DNA of 20,286 nt from Thermovenabulum sp049701175 (GCF_049701175.1 NZ_JBNATW010000036.1:1-20286); one strand, 5' to 3'. Positions 8,126 to 15,828 are shown, counted from the first letter of the stretch. The notes: a model not told the origin generated them from the letters alone. Translations and numbers: made by a program.

Positions 8126-9337
8126 ATGAAGGCAGAAAAAAAAGAAAAAGACAAGTTTTTGTTGGAGCTAATTGCTGCTCTGGCTTTAATGATGGATTTG
8201 GACGAAAATAAAAAAATATTTCACGCCTGGCGGGTAGCACTTTTATCCGAAAGAATGGCAAGGCAGATTTTACCCGAATATAAAGCCCATATTTTTTACG
8301 CGGGATTGCTTCACGACATCGGCGCTATTTCCTTACCTGAACATGTGGTGCATTATACAAATATAAAAGAGCATTTTAAAAATCCAGTGATTTTTAACCA
8401 CCCTATAAAAGGTGCGGAGATAGTAAAAGAAATAAAACCCCTTAAAATAGCTTCAAAAATGATAGAGCACCACCATGAAAACTGGGATGGTACCGGATAT
8501 CCAAAAGGCATAGGAGGAAACAGTATAAACATTGGAGGACAGATTTTGCGCGCTGCAGATACTGTGGATATATTGTTAAGGGAAACTGAAAGTAAAAATT
8601 TGCAAGTTTTAACACACAAATTAGAGAAAAGACGAAATAAAGAATTTTCGGATTTAATTTTTGAACTTACTGCTTTTATTTTGAAAGAGGGAGATTTTTA
8701 TTTAAAAATTTCCGAGGAAAAGGATATTTCGCCACTTTTTATGGAAGCACTACAAAGTTTGCCTTCTTTAGATACAGATGAATGCGGAGGAGATGCAGGA
8801 GATGTAATAAGGGTATTCGGAAAGGTCATTGACGCAAAACATAAGTATACTGCGGGGCATTCGGAAAGGGTGGCCTTCTACTCCGAGAAGATTGCAAGGG
8901 GCTTCGGTTTATCGCATAAAGAGGTATCGGGTTTGAAAATTGCTTCTTATTTACACGATGCGGGTAAGGTGGCTGTGCCGCGGTATATACTGGATAAACC
9001 GGGAAGGCTTACGGAAGAAGAGTTTAAAATAATGAAAATGCATCCGGTGTATACTGGCGATATAATGAGCATAGTGGGTGCTTTAAGGGATGTTATTCCC
9101 ATTTCCATAAACCATCATGAAAAGTATGATGGCTCGGGATATCCCCATGGGCTTTATAAAGAGGAGATACCTTTAGGAGCAAGGATTATGGCCATAGCCG
9201 ATGCCTTTGATGCCATGACCTCTGAAAGGCCTTACCAGAAGATTAAAAATCCTTGGGAGGCAAAAGGAGAAATTTTAAAAAATGCTGGAAAGCAGTTCGA
9301 CCCCTTAATTGCGAAGGAAGCGGTTAAATTGCTTTAA
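8126..9337 (+). CDS. Tandem HD-GYP domain protein (putative c-di-GMP phosphodiesterase)
   Basis: A soluble 403-residue protein with two HD-GYP units and no sensor domain, membrane helix or GGDEF. Unit 1 (about 30-160) has HDIGA at 63-67, a His triplet at 115-117 and DGTGYP. Unit 2 (about 225-385) has GHSERV, HDAGK at 277-281, HH at 330-331 and DGSGYP. HD-GYP enzymes hydrolyse cyclic di-GMP at a bi- or tri-metal site; unit 2 looks fully equipped, while unit 1 lacks the HDxGK lysine. The start ATG 8126 follows GGAGG. The stop is 17 bases before the C26 amidase gene, so the two are probably cotranscribed. A purely regulatory role for unit 1 is possible. Confidence 0.9.
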   Translation: MKAEKKEKDKFLLELIAALALMMDLDENKKIFHAWRVALLSERMARQILPEYKAHIFYAGLLHDIGAISLPEHVVHYTNIKEHFKNPVIFNHPIKGAEIVKEIKPLKIASKMIEHHHENWDGTGYPKGIGGNSINIGGQILRAADTVDILLRETESKNLQVLTHKLEKRRNKEFSDLIFELTAFILKEGDFYLKISEEKDISPLFMEALQSLPSLDTDECGGDAGDVIRVFGKVIDAKHKYTAGHSERVAFYSEKIARGFGLSHKEVSGLKIASYLHDAGKVAVPRYILDKPGRLTEEEFKIMKMHPVYTGDIMSIVGALRDVIPISINHHEKYDGSGYPHGLYKEEIPLGARIMAIADAFDAMTSERPYQKIKNPWEAKGEILKNAGKQFDPLIAKEAVKLL

Positions 9338-9354
9338 ACATAGGGGAGGAATAT

Positions 9355-10065
9355 ATGAAACCAGTAGTAGGAATTACTTCATCTCACCTTGAAGAAAAAG
9401 CAATGCTAAATGAGGGATATTACTTGGCTGTTGAAAGGGCAGGAGGGATTCCGATAATTATACCTCCATTGGAAGAAGAAACATTAAAAGGCGTTTTGGA
9501 TTTGGTTGACGGCGTCCTGATATCAGGAGGCCCGGATGTGGACCCTTTAATTTTTGGAGAAAATCCCATAAGGGAATTAGGGGAAGTAAACCCTTTAAGG
9601 GATAAGGCGGAAATATTCCTTGTAAAAGAAGCTTTTTTTAGGAAAAAACCTATTATGGGTATATGCAGGGGTATTCAAGTGATAAATGTTGCCTTGGGTG
9701 GAAACCTTTATCAGGATCTACCTTCACAGGTTAGGGATTGTATAAAACATTCGCAGAGCGCTCCCCGATGGTACCCTACCCATAAGGTAAAGATAGATAA
9801 GGGAACGACTCTTTTTGAGATATATAATTCCCAAGAGGTAAAGGTTAACAGTTTTCATCATCAGGCAATAAAAGAAGTTTCACCATACCTTAAAGCTGTT
9901 GCTTATGCCCCTGATGGGATTATAGAAGCGGTGGAAAGTAGTGCTGAAGGTGTATTTATCCTTGGGCTTCAATGGCATCCCGAAGGTATGTGGCATAAAG
10001 ACCCTATGCAATTAAAACCTTTTGAAAGATTTATTGAGGAAATAAAAGGGAGGAAGGGAAAATGA
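9355..10065 (+). CDS. Class I glutamine-amidotransferase-like hydrolase (peptidase C26, PuuD-like)
   Basis: A 236-residue free-standing hydrolase. The nucleophile elbow is GICRGIQ with Cys104, and the other catalytic residues are His208 and Glu210 in LQWHPE; ISGGPDVDP (57-65) forms the usual substrate-side loop. Related enzymes cut gamma-glutamyl amides, such as gamma-glutamyl-gamma-aminobutyrate (PuuD). No other putrescine genes are present, so the substrate is left open. A strong GGGGAGGA site precedes ATG 9355. The stop overlaps the DppA start by four bases (ATGA), which suggests a related function; a gamma-glutamyl peptide from cell wall or food protein is a reasonable guess but only inference. 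Confidence 0.85.
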   Translation: MKPVVGITSSHLEEKAMLNEGYYLAVERAGGIPIIIPPLEEETLKGVLDLVDGVLISGGPDVDPLIFGENPIRELGEVNPLRDKAEIFLVKEAFFRKKPIMGICRGIQVINVALGGNLYQDLPSQVRDCIKHSQSAPRWYPTHKVKIDKGTTLFEIYNSQEVKVNSFHHQAIKEVSPYLKAVAYAPDGIIEAVESSAEGVFILGLQWHPEGMWHKDPMQLKPFERFIEEIKGRKGK

Positions 10066-10880
10066 AAATATTTATTTCTGCGGATATGGAAGGGATTTCG
10101 GGAGTTGTTTCTTCAAGACACACGGAACCGGGGAATAAAGAGTACGACAGGATGAGGGCCTTGATGACAAAGGAGGTAAATGCAGTTATCGAAGCTGCCT
10201 TTGACTTCGGTGCAAAAGAGATAGTTGTTAATGATTCTCACAACAATATGGACAATATTTTAATAGAAGAACTGGACAGCAGGGCAGTATTGATAAGCGG
10301 AAGCCCTAAGCCTTTAAGCATGATGGAAGGCATAGATGGAAGTTTTGATGCGGTATTCTTTGTAGGATACCATTCAAGGGCGGGTAGTTCTAATGCTATA
10401 ATGGACCATACGTATACTTCAAAAGTTCTGTACGCAAAAATAAACGGAAAGGAATTGAGTGAGGCGGGGATAAACGGAAGGCTTGCCGGATACTACGATG
10501 TCCCCGTTGCACTTGTTACGGGGGACCAAAATGCGGTTTTATGCGCCAAAGAAGAACTGAATGACCCGGTAGGTGTTGTCGTAAAGGAAGCTGTAGGCAG
10601 GTATGCTGCAAAAATCTATCCCTTTGAGATAGTAAGGGAAAGAATAGACGAAGGGGTAAGAGAAGCATTATCAAAAATAAATTCCTTTAAACCCACTAAG
10701 GAAGAGGGGCCTGTGGAACTAGAAGTATCCTTTTTTAGAACCGTAATGGCCGATATGACCCTTCTAATTCCCGGGACCAAAAGAAAGGACCCGAGGACAG
10801 TAGTATATATTGCCAAGGATTATTTGGAAGCTTATAAGATTTTTTGTGCAATGCTTGCTATATCACCAGGTATTAATTGA
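10062..10880 (+). CDS. D-aminopeptidase DppA-like (peptidase M55)
   Basis: A 272-residue zinc peptidase of the DppA family, whose Bacillus member releases N-terminal D-alanine from D-Ala-D-Ala and longer peptides as a toroidal decamer. Metal ligands fit the family positions: Asp8 and Glu10 (ADME), His60 (NDSH), His104 (GYHSRAG) and probably Glu134 (LSEAGIN); the catalytic His is likely His116 in MDHTYTS. It begins by a four-base overlap with the C26 hydrolase gene after a GGGAGGAAGGG site. The next gene, an amidohydrolase, starts 18 bases after its stop. D-amino-acid peptide breakdown is likely, though L-specific members of M55 are possible. Confidence 0.92.
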   Translation: MKIFISADMEGISGVVSSRHTEPGNKEYDRMRALMTKEVNAVIEAAFDFGAKEIVVNDSHNNMDNILIEELDSRAVLISGSPKPLSMMEGIDGSFDAVFFVGYHSRAGSSNAIMDHTYTSKVLYAKINGKELSEAGINGRLAGYYDVPVALVTGDQNAVLCAKEELNDPVGVVVKEAVGRYAAKIYPFEIVRERIDEGVREALSKINSFKPTKEEGPVELEVSFFRTVMADMTLLIPGTKRKDPRTVVYIAKDYLEAYKIFCAMLAISPGIN

Positions 10881-10898
10881 AAAGGGAGGGGTGAGATT

Positions 10899-12053
10899 AT
10901 GCTCGCTATAAAAGGTGGAAAAATTTACACAATGTCTCAAAAAAAGGTCATAGAAGAAGGGGTAATTTTTATTGAAGAGGGGAAAATAGTAGATGTTGTG
11001 GAAAGGACAGAGATTCCAAAGGATGTAGAAGTTATAGATGCAGGAGGGAAATACATATTTCCTGGTTTTATAGATGCCCACTGTCATATTGGGCTATTTG
11101 AAGAAGGAGTAGGTGCCATAGGTGAAGACGGAAATGAATGGACGGACCCGATTACTCCTCATCTTAGGGCGATTGATGCCGTAAATCCTTCGGATATTGC
11201 TTTTAAGGATGCTTTGGAAGGCGGTGTTACCGCCGTTTTTACGGGGCCGGGCAGTGCCAACGTAATAGGGGGACAATCGGCTGCTTTAAAAACTTACGGC
11301 AGGGTAGTTGATGAAATGATAATAAAATCACCTGCGGGTCTAAAAATTGCTTTTGGCGAGAATCCCAAAAGGGTTTACGGTGAGCAAAAAAAGTCACCGG
11401 CAACGAGAATGGCAACGGCTGCTCTTTTGAGAGAAACCCTTTATAAAGCACGTAATTATAAGCAAAAAAAGGAAAAGACGAAAGAGGGAGAGGTATTTGA
11501 AATCGATATAAAGATGGAAATTTTGTGCGAGGTGCTTGAAAAAAAGCTTCCATTAAGGGCTCATGCCCATAGAGCGGATGATATCATGACCGCCATAAGG
11601 ATAGCTAAGGAATTTAATGTGGATTTAGTAATCGAGCATTGTACGGAAGGGCATTTAATTGCCGACAAAATAGCTGAATACGGGGTACCTGCGGTTGTAG
11701 GTCCTTCGCTTACATCCCGGTCAAAATACGAATTAAAAAACCTAACTTTCAAAACTCCGGGAATACTTGCAAATAAGGGCGTAAAAGTGGCAATAATGAC
11801 GGACCATCCCGTAATACCAATACAGTATCTGCCTTTACTTGCTGCCCTTGCGGTAAAGGAAGGCATGAAGGAAGAAGATGCCCTTTTGGCAATTACAAAA
11901 AATGCTGCTGAAATAATTGGAATTTCCGATAGAGTGGGCAGTTTGGAAAAAGGAAAGGATGCAGATATAGTAATTTGGGATAGATTCCCCTTTGATTTGA
12001 TGGCGAAGCCTATAATGGTTTTAATTAATGGTGAAATTGTGCTTAAAAAATAA
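10899..12053 (+). CDS. Metal-dependent amidohydrolase (imidazolonepropionase-like)
   Basis: A 384-residue amidohydrolase-superfamily protein. A beta-sandwich head (about 1-52 and 350-384) flanks the TIM barrel. Metal-site features are His61 and His63 (DAHCHIG), His222/His224 (RAHAHR), His247 (IEHC) and Asp302 (MTDHP). The C-terminal segment GSLEKGKDADIVIWD is typical of the superfamily. It resembles the imidazolonepropionase-like/prolidase-like branch, but no histidine-use genes accompany it, so an amide or dipeptide substrate is more likely than imidazolonepropionate. The site GGGAGGGG precedes ATG 10899. It is the last gene of the probable HD-GYP/C26/DppA operon. Confidence 0.88.
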   Translation: MLAIKGGKIYTMSQKKVIEEGVIFIEEGKIVDVVERTEIPKDVEVIDAGGKYIFPGFIDAHCHIGLFEEGVGAIGEDGNEWTDPITPHLRAIDAVNPSDIAFKDALEGGVTAVFTGPGSANVIGGQSAALKTYGRVVDEMIIKSPAGLKIAFGENPKRVYGEQKKSPATRMATAALLRETLYKARNYKQKKEKTKEGEVFEIDIKMEILCEVLEKKLPLRAHAHRADDIMTAIRIAKEFNVDLVIEHCTEGHLIADKIAEYGVPAVVGPSLTSRSKYELKNLTFKTPGILANKGVKVAIMTDHPVIPIQYLPLLAALAVKEGMKEEDALLAITKNAAEIIGISDRVGSLEKGKDADIVIWDRFPFDLMAKPIMVLINGEIVLKK

Positions 12054-12074
12054 TTGGAGAGAGAAGTCCAATTA
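12051..12074. terminator. Possible hairpin at the amidohydrolase stop codon
   Basis: A perfect 8-bp inverted repeat, TAATTGGA / TCCAATTA, with an 8-base purine loop; its first arm includes the stop codon. It is weak (A/T-rich) and lacks a downstream U-run on the plus strand. The six A bases just before it would give a U-run on the minus strand. It may slow or partly end transcription. Confidence 0.35.
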
Positions 12075-12091
12075 GAATTAAAAATTTATTA

Positions 12092-12120
12092 TTGTATATT
12101 TTATAAATTTGTGTTATGAT
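12092..12120 (+). promoter_or_regulatory. Promoter of the ribU leader
   Basis: TTGTAT (12092-12097) and TATGAT (12115-12120) are spaced by 17 bases, with a TGT extension (12112-12114) before the -10. The start would fall near 12127, about 25 bases before the first paired strand of the FMN riboswitch. Confidence 0.65.
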
Positions 12121-12145
12121 ATTACTGACAATTTAATTTGAAAAC

Positions 12146-12276
12146 CCAGAGACCTTCGGGGCAGGGTGAAATTCCCGACCGGCGGTAAGCCTATGAGGCG
12201 AGCCCGCGAGCCCGTAAAGGGTTGATCCGGTGAGATTCCGGAGCCGACGGTTAAAGTCCGGATGGGAGAAGGTTTG
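12146..12276 (+). ncRNA. FMN riboswitch (RFN element)
   Basis: The conserved RFN core is easily read: GGGGCAGGGTGAAATTCCC (12158-12176), GACCGGCGGT, AGCCCGCGAGC, GGTGAGATTCC, GCCGACGGT and AAAGTCCGGATGGGAGAAGG. The closing stem P1 pairs ACCTTC (12152-12157) with GAAGGT (12268-12273). RFN elements bind FMN and turn off riboflavin synthesis or uptake genes. Here the element precedes ribU and is followed by a terminator hairpin, so transcriptional attenuation is expected when FMN is plentiful. Confidence 0.97.
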
Positions 12277-12302
12277 TTTTTATTTTGAATTTTGAAATTT
12301 AT

Positions 12303-12321
12303 GCCCCGAAGCTTTCGGGGC
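12303..12321 (+). terminator. Riboswitch-controlled terminator
   Basis: GCCCCGAA (12303-12310) pairs with TTCGGGGC (12314-12321) around a three-base loop and is followed by CTTTCAATTTTT, 48 bases before the ribU ATG. Its left arm (12302-12311) is also perfectly complementary to 12154-12163 at the start of the aptamer, which gives a ready-made antiterminator. Confidence 0.85.
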
Positions 12322-12368
12322 CTTTCAATTTTTAAAAGTAACTGCCAAATTTTAAAGGAGGAATTTTT

Positions 12369-12983
12369 ATGACTGTTATGAATCAAAAAGACGTACAAAG
12401 TTTAAGAGATGTAAAAAGTTTAACAAAAGTTGCGGTCCTCGGGGTTATTGCGTTTTTCATAATGGCCTTTGAATTTCCGCTGCCCTTTTTTGCATCCTTT
12501 TTGAAAATTGATTTCAGCGATGTACCAGCGCTGCTTGCAGGGTTTGCCTTAGGCCCGTGGGCAGGGGCAGGTGTGGAAGTATTAAAAAACATCCTTCACG
12601 CAATATTTAAAAATCAGACGGCTTTTATCGGAGAAGCAGCAAACCTTCTTACAGGGATACTTTTTGTAGTGCCGGCTTCATATGTTTACTGGATGAATAA
12701 AAACAGAAACACGGCGATTATTGGAATGCTCTTAGGCACGATTGTAATGGCTGTAGGTATGTCTTTGGCCAATTATTTTGTATTTATTCCCCTATACCAA
12801 AAAGTATTAAATATCCCCATGGATGTCATAGTATCCCTCGGTACAAAAGCAAATCCCAGGGTAGTCGACTTAAAGACATTGATAGTATATAGCATTCTCC
12901 CCTTCAATATTTTAAAAGGGCTAATGCTTTCTTTGGTTACCCTTCTTATATACAAGAGAATATCTATTTTACTTCATAGATAA
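12369..12983 (+). CDS. ribU: Riboflavin ECF transporter S component
   Basis: A 204-residue hydrophobic protein with about six membrane helices that binds riboflavin and works with a shared energizing module (EcfT plus two ATPases, not in this window). The family block KIDFSDVPALLAGFALGPWA (48-67) followed by GAGVEVLKNILHAI is clear, as are GEAANLLTG and the basic C-terminal end. A strong AAAGGAGG site (12354-12361) precedes ATG 12369. The upstream FMN riboswitch supports the assignment: uptake is shut down when FMN is abundant. It is a single-gene unit, ended by a strong terminator. Confidence 0.95.
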   Translation: MTVMNQKDVQSLRDVKSLTKVAVLGVIAFFIMAFEFPLPFFASFLKIDFSDVPALLAGFALGPWAGAGVEVLKNILHAIFKNQTAFIGEAANLLTGILFVVPASYVYWMNKNRNTAIIGMLLGTIVMAVGMSLANYFVFIPLYQKVLNIPMDVIVSLGTKANPRVVDLKTLIVYSILPFNILKGLMLSLVTLLIYKRISILLHR

Positions 12984-12993
12984 TGGGATAAAA

Positions 12994-13030
12994 AAAGCCC
13001 CTAATGATAAAAAGGGGCTTTATTTTTTTT
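12994..13030 (+). terminator. Intrinsic terminator of ribU
   Basis: AAAGCCCC (12994-13001) pairs with GGGGCTTT (13014-13021) around a 12-base loop, followed directly by ATTTTTTTT. It begins 11 bases after the ribU stop codon. Confidence 0.92.
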
Positions 13031-13040
13031 GAATTTTTTT

Positions 13041-13049
13041 TGATATAAT
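13041..13049 (+). promoter_or_regulatory. Extended -10 promoter of the tsaE operon
   Basis: TGATATAAT is a perfect -10 hexamer with a TGN extension, 41 bases before tsaE. No good -35 is seen; the position falls in the T-run of the preceding terminator. Confidence 0.55.
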
Positions 13050-13089
13050 AAAAAATGTAGAAAAAATTAGTATATAGGGAAGGTAATGT

Positions 13090-13542
13090 ATGATTTTAAA
13101 AACAAAAAGCGTAAAAGAAACGGAAGAATTAGGTAAGAATATAGGAAAACTCCTAAGGCCCCGAGACGTTGTAGCTCTTATAGGCGACTTGGGAGCCGGC
13201 AAGACGGCTTTTACGAGGGGCATTGCTGAGGGACTCGGTGTTAAAGAATATGTTGTAAGCCCTACTTTTACAATTATTAATTTTTATAAAGGGAATATTC
13301 CTTTTGCTCATGTGGATGCTTACAGGGTTGAAAGTGAAGAAGAATTAGAGGAAGCGGGTTTTTTGGATTTCTTAGATGAATGCGCAGTTGTAGTGGAGTG
13401 GGCGGATAAAGTGAAAAACATTCTACCTGAGTCTTCTCTTTGGATTGAAATTCGTTATATAAATGAAAATGAGAGAGAATTTAAGTTTTACGGCGAAAGT
13501 CCCCTAATACCAATTATTGAACGGGAGCTGATGCAAAATTGA
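13090..13542 (+). CDS. tsaE: tRNA t6A biosynthesis ATPase TsaE
   Basis: A small 150-residue P-loop ATPase that drives turnover of the TsaB-TsaD complex in forming N6-threonylcarbamoyladenosine at position 37 of ANN-decoding tRNAs. Walker A is GDLGAGKT at 32-39; the family motifs SPTFTIINFY and HVDAYRV follow, then VVEWADK. The length matches the family (140-160). Start ATG 13090 lies after GGGAAGG. The stop overlaps the tsaB start by four bases. First gene of tsaE-tsaB-rimI. Confidence 0.95.
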   Translation: MILKTKSVKETEELGKNIGKLLRPRDVVALIGDLGAGKTAFTRGIAEGLGVKEYVVSPTFTIINFYKGNIPFAHVDAYRVESEEELEEAGFLDFLDECAVVVEWADKVKNILPESSLWIEIRYINENEREFKFYGESPLIPIIERELMQN

Positions 13543-14264
13543 AGGTTCTTGGAATTGAGACAACATCAAAGGCTGCAGGGGTTGCAGTTGTTACTGAAGA
13601 AAAAATTATAGCTGAATATTTTTTAGAAACCAGCAAATACACCCATCTGGAAAAATTAATCCCAATGGTAGATAGGATTTTAAAGGATTTAGGTATAACA
13701 CTTAGAGAAATTGATGGGATTGCAGTTTCTGTAGGGCCGGGGTCGTTTACGGGAATAAGGATAGGTATAGCTTGTGCGCAGGGAATTTCGCAAGCTTTAG
13801 GTATACCTTTGATCGCAGTAAATACCTTAGACAGCCTTGCTTACAATTTGCCTGGAAGGGACTTAATTTGCCCGGTAATAGATGCTCAGAGAAATGATGT
13901 TTATTCTGCACTTTTTACTTGGGAAGAAGGAGAATTAAAGAAGATTTGGGATTATTCAATATTCGATACAGAAAGGTTATTAAAAAGCTTAATAGATTTA
14001 GGAAAAGAAGTATTCTTATTGGGAGACGGGGTCGATAAAGTTTTTAATAAATTAGAAAATAATAGCAATAATGTTAATTTATTACTTATCAAAAAGGAAG
14101 GTTTGTATTCTATGCCGAGGGCTTCTTCTACAGCGATAATAGGTTTAAAGGAGCTAATAATGGGGAATATAACTGATTGTTTTTCTATAAAACCCTTTTA
14201 TATGAGAAAGTCTCATGCAGAAGAGAAATGGGAGGAAAAGCATGGAAAACAAAAATTTACCTGA
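13539..14264 (+). CDS. tsaB: tRNA t6A biosynthesis protein TsaB
   Basis: A 241-residue ASKHA-fold protein that dimerises with TsaD and is needed for threonylcarbamoyl transfer, without its own catalytic metal site. Family features are the opening VLGIETTSKAAGVAV, the block VSVGPGSFTGIRIGIACAQG, and PVIDAQRNDVYSALF. TTG 13539 is chosen as the start: GGGAGCTG lies eight bases upstream, and the start overlaps the tsaE stop (TTGA). The C-terminal third is less conserved, as is usual. Its end overlaps rimI by 23 bases. Confidence 0.95.
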   Translation: MKVLGIETTSKAAGVAVVTEEKIIAEYFLETSKYTHLEKLIPMVDRILKDLGITLREIDGIAVSVGPGSFTGIRIGIACAQGISQALGIPLIAVNTLDSLAYNLPGRDLICPVIDAQRNDVYSALFTWEEGELKKIWDYSIFDTERLLKSLIDLGKEVFLLGDGVDKVFNKLENNSNNVNLLLIKKEGLYSMPRASSTAIIGLKELIMGNITDCFSIKPFYMRKSHAEEKWEEKHGKQKFT

Positions 14265-14706
14265 AATTGAAATAGATTTAATGAGGGTTGAAGACCTTGA
14301 GGAAGTATTAGAAATAGAAAAAAGAAGTTTTACAAATCCTTGGTCAAAATACGCTTTTTTATCCGAGCTTAACGAAAATCGCTTTGCTACTTACATAGTT
14401 ATTAGGACAGATGGGAAGATAGTAGGCTATGGAGGCATGTGGATAATTTTTGATGAAGCCCATGTCACAAATGTAGCTGTTCTCCCAGAATACAGAGGTA
14501 TGGGAATCGGAGAACTTATTATGAGGACGCTGATTGATCTTGCGAAAAAAAGAGGGGCTATCAAAATGACCCTTGAAGTGAGAAAAAGCAATCATATAGC
14601 TCAGAATCTATATACCAAGCTTGGCTTTCAGCCTACAGGAATAAGAAGAGGGTATTATTCAGACAATAATGAAGACGCTATAATAATGTGGAAGGATATT
14701 GAATAA
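14242..14706 (+). CDS. rimI: Ribosomal protein S18-alanine N-acetyltransferase
   Basis: A 154-residue GNAT acetyltransferase. The acetyl-CoA loop is R85-G-M-G-I-G90 within NVAVLPEYRGMGIG, followed by LEVRKSNHIAQNLYTKLGF, the typical RimI motif-B region, and a C-terminal RRGYYSDNNEDAIIMW. RimI acetylates the N-terminus of ribosomal protein S18 in E. coli, and in Firmicutes it usually sits with tsaB and tsaD. Start ATG 14242 follows GGGAGG (14230-14235); ATG 14215 lacks a site. The gene overlaps tsaB and faces the convergent tsaD. Confidence 0.92.
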   Translation: MENKNLPEIEIDLMRVEDLEEVLEIEKRSFTNPWSKYAFLSELNENRFATYIVIRTDGKIVGYGGMWIIFDEAHVTNVAVLPEYRGMGIGELIMRTLIDLAKKRGAIKMTLEVRKSNHIAQNLYTKLGFQPTGIRRGYYSDNNEDAIIMWKDIE

Positions 14707-14713
14707 ATTTTTG

Positions 14714-14776
14714 TTATCCACATATCCACAAAGTTATCCACACTTATCCACATAATCCCCAGAATATGTTTCCACA
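14714..14776 (+). promoter_or_regulatory. Cluster of DnaA boxes
   Basis: Three perfect DnaA boxes TTATCCACA lie at 14714-14722, 14734-14742 and 14744-14752, all in one orientation. A one-mismatch box (ATATCCACA) lies at 14722-14730 and a two-mismatch box (GTTTCCACA) at 14768-14776. The perfect boxes start 20 and 10 bases apart, near whole helical turns. They fill the short gap between the convergent rimI and tsaD genes. No dnaA, dnaN, gidA or rpmH is present, so this is more likely a DnaA-titrating or replication-control site than oriC; its role is inference. Confidence 0.8.
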
Positions 14777-14781
14777 GCTCA

Positions 14782-15795
14782 TCAAAAATCAGAAACAGCA
14801 TAGGCGTCTAAGGTAAAATCTGAGGTTTCACCAGCAAGGAATTTATAATAGCCAGCACAGGCAATCATGGCTGCATTATCGGTACAAAATTTTATAGGGG
14901 GAAAGTTGACTTTTATTCCTAATTCCTCAGAAATCTTTAAAAATTCTTCTCTTAGCCTTTTATTTGCTGCGACTCCTCCGGCTAAAGCAAGGGTACTGCT
15001 TTTTGTGATTTTAAGTGCTTCTAATGTTTTTTCAACTAAGGCTTTGACAACGGCTTTTTGAAAGCTAGCTGCTACATTCTCGATTTTAATATTACTGCCT
15101 TTTTGCCTTTGTTGGTTTAAGTAGTTTAACACGGCGGATTTTAAACCGCTAAAGCTAAAGTCGAGCTCTGAATTTTTTATTTGTGCAACGGGAAAGATTA
15201 CTGCATCTTCATCTCCATTTTCTGCAACCTGCTGAATAGCGGGGCCTCCCGGATACCCCAAACCTAAGGCTCTTGCAATTTTATCAAAAGCTTCTCCTGC
15301 TGCATCGTCGATGGTTTTGCCGAGGAGCTTGAATTTGCCAAAGTCTTCAACCATAAAAATATGAGAGTGTCCGCCAGAAACTACAAGGCATAAAAACGGA
15401 GGAGCAAAATCGCTTTCTAAAAAATTAGCGTAAATATGTCCTACTATGTGATTGACCCCTACGAGGGGTTTTTTTATTGCATAAGATAGCCCTTTCGCAT
15501 AAGAAACACCTACTAAAAGAGCGCCAATCAATCCTGGGCCATTTGTTACCGCTATAACATCAATATCTTTAAAGGTTACGTTTGCCTCTTTTAATGCCTC
15601 ATCTACCACAGGGCATATTTTTTCAAGATGCGCTCTTGAGGCTATTTCGGGTACAACACCACCAAATTTTTTATGAGAATCTATTTGACTGTAGACTACA
15701 TTTGATAAGACCTTTCTCCCGTTTAACACCACTGAGGCTGATGTTTCATCACAGGAAGTTTCTATGCCTAAGGTTAAAATATTTTTGCTGGACAA
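14782..15795 (-). CDS. tsaD: tRNA t6A transferase TsaD
   Basis: The 337-residue catalytic subunit that transfers the threonylcarbamoyl group onto adenosine-37 of tRNA. It has the ASKHA opening LGIETSCDETSASVV, the NGPGLIGALLVGV block, the metal ligands His116 and His120 in NHIVGHIYANF, and CLVVSGGHSHI, LALAGGVAAN and FCTDNAAMIA. TTG 15795 is preferred because GGGGAGAAGG lies directly upstream; an upstream TTG 15816 would add seven residues. Most Firmicutes have tsaD in line with tsaE-tsaB-rimI, whereas here it is convergent and has its own promoter. The protein looks complete. Confidence 0.95.
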   Translation of the reverse strand: MSSKNILTLGIETSCDETSASVVLNGRKVLSNVVYSQIDSHKKFGGVVPEIASRAHLEKICPVVDEALKEANVTFKDIDVIAVTNGPGLIGALLVGVSYAKGLSYAIKKPLVGVNHIVGHIYANFLESDFAPPFLCLVVSGGHSHIFMVEDFGKFKLLGKTIDDAAGEAFDKIARALGLGYPGGPAIQQVAENGDEDAVIFPVAQIKNSELDFSFSGLKSAVLNYLNQQRQKGSNIKIENVAASFQKAVVKALVEKTLEALKITKSSTLALAGGVAANKRLREEFLKISEELGIKVNFPPIKFCTDNAAMIACAGYYKFLAGETSDFTLDAYAVSDF

Positions 15796-15828
15796 AACCC
15801 TTCTCCCCTTTTCCAATTATCAGGAATA

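Noticed and set aside
14707..14781. The DnaA-box gap as the replication origin oriC
   Set aside because: No dnaA, dnaN, rpmH or gidA nearby and no clear A/T-rich unwinding element; kept only as a DnaA-binding cluster.
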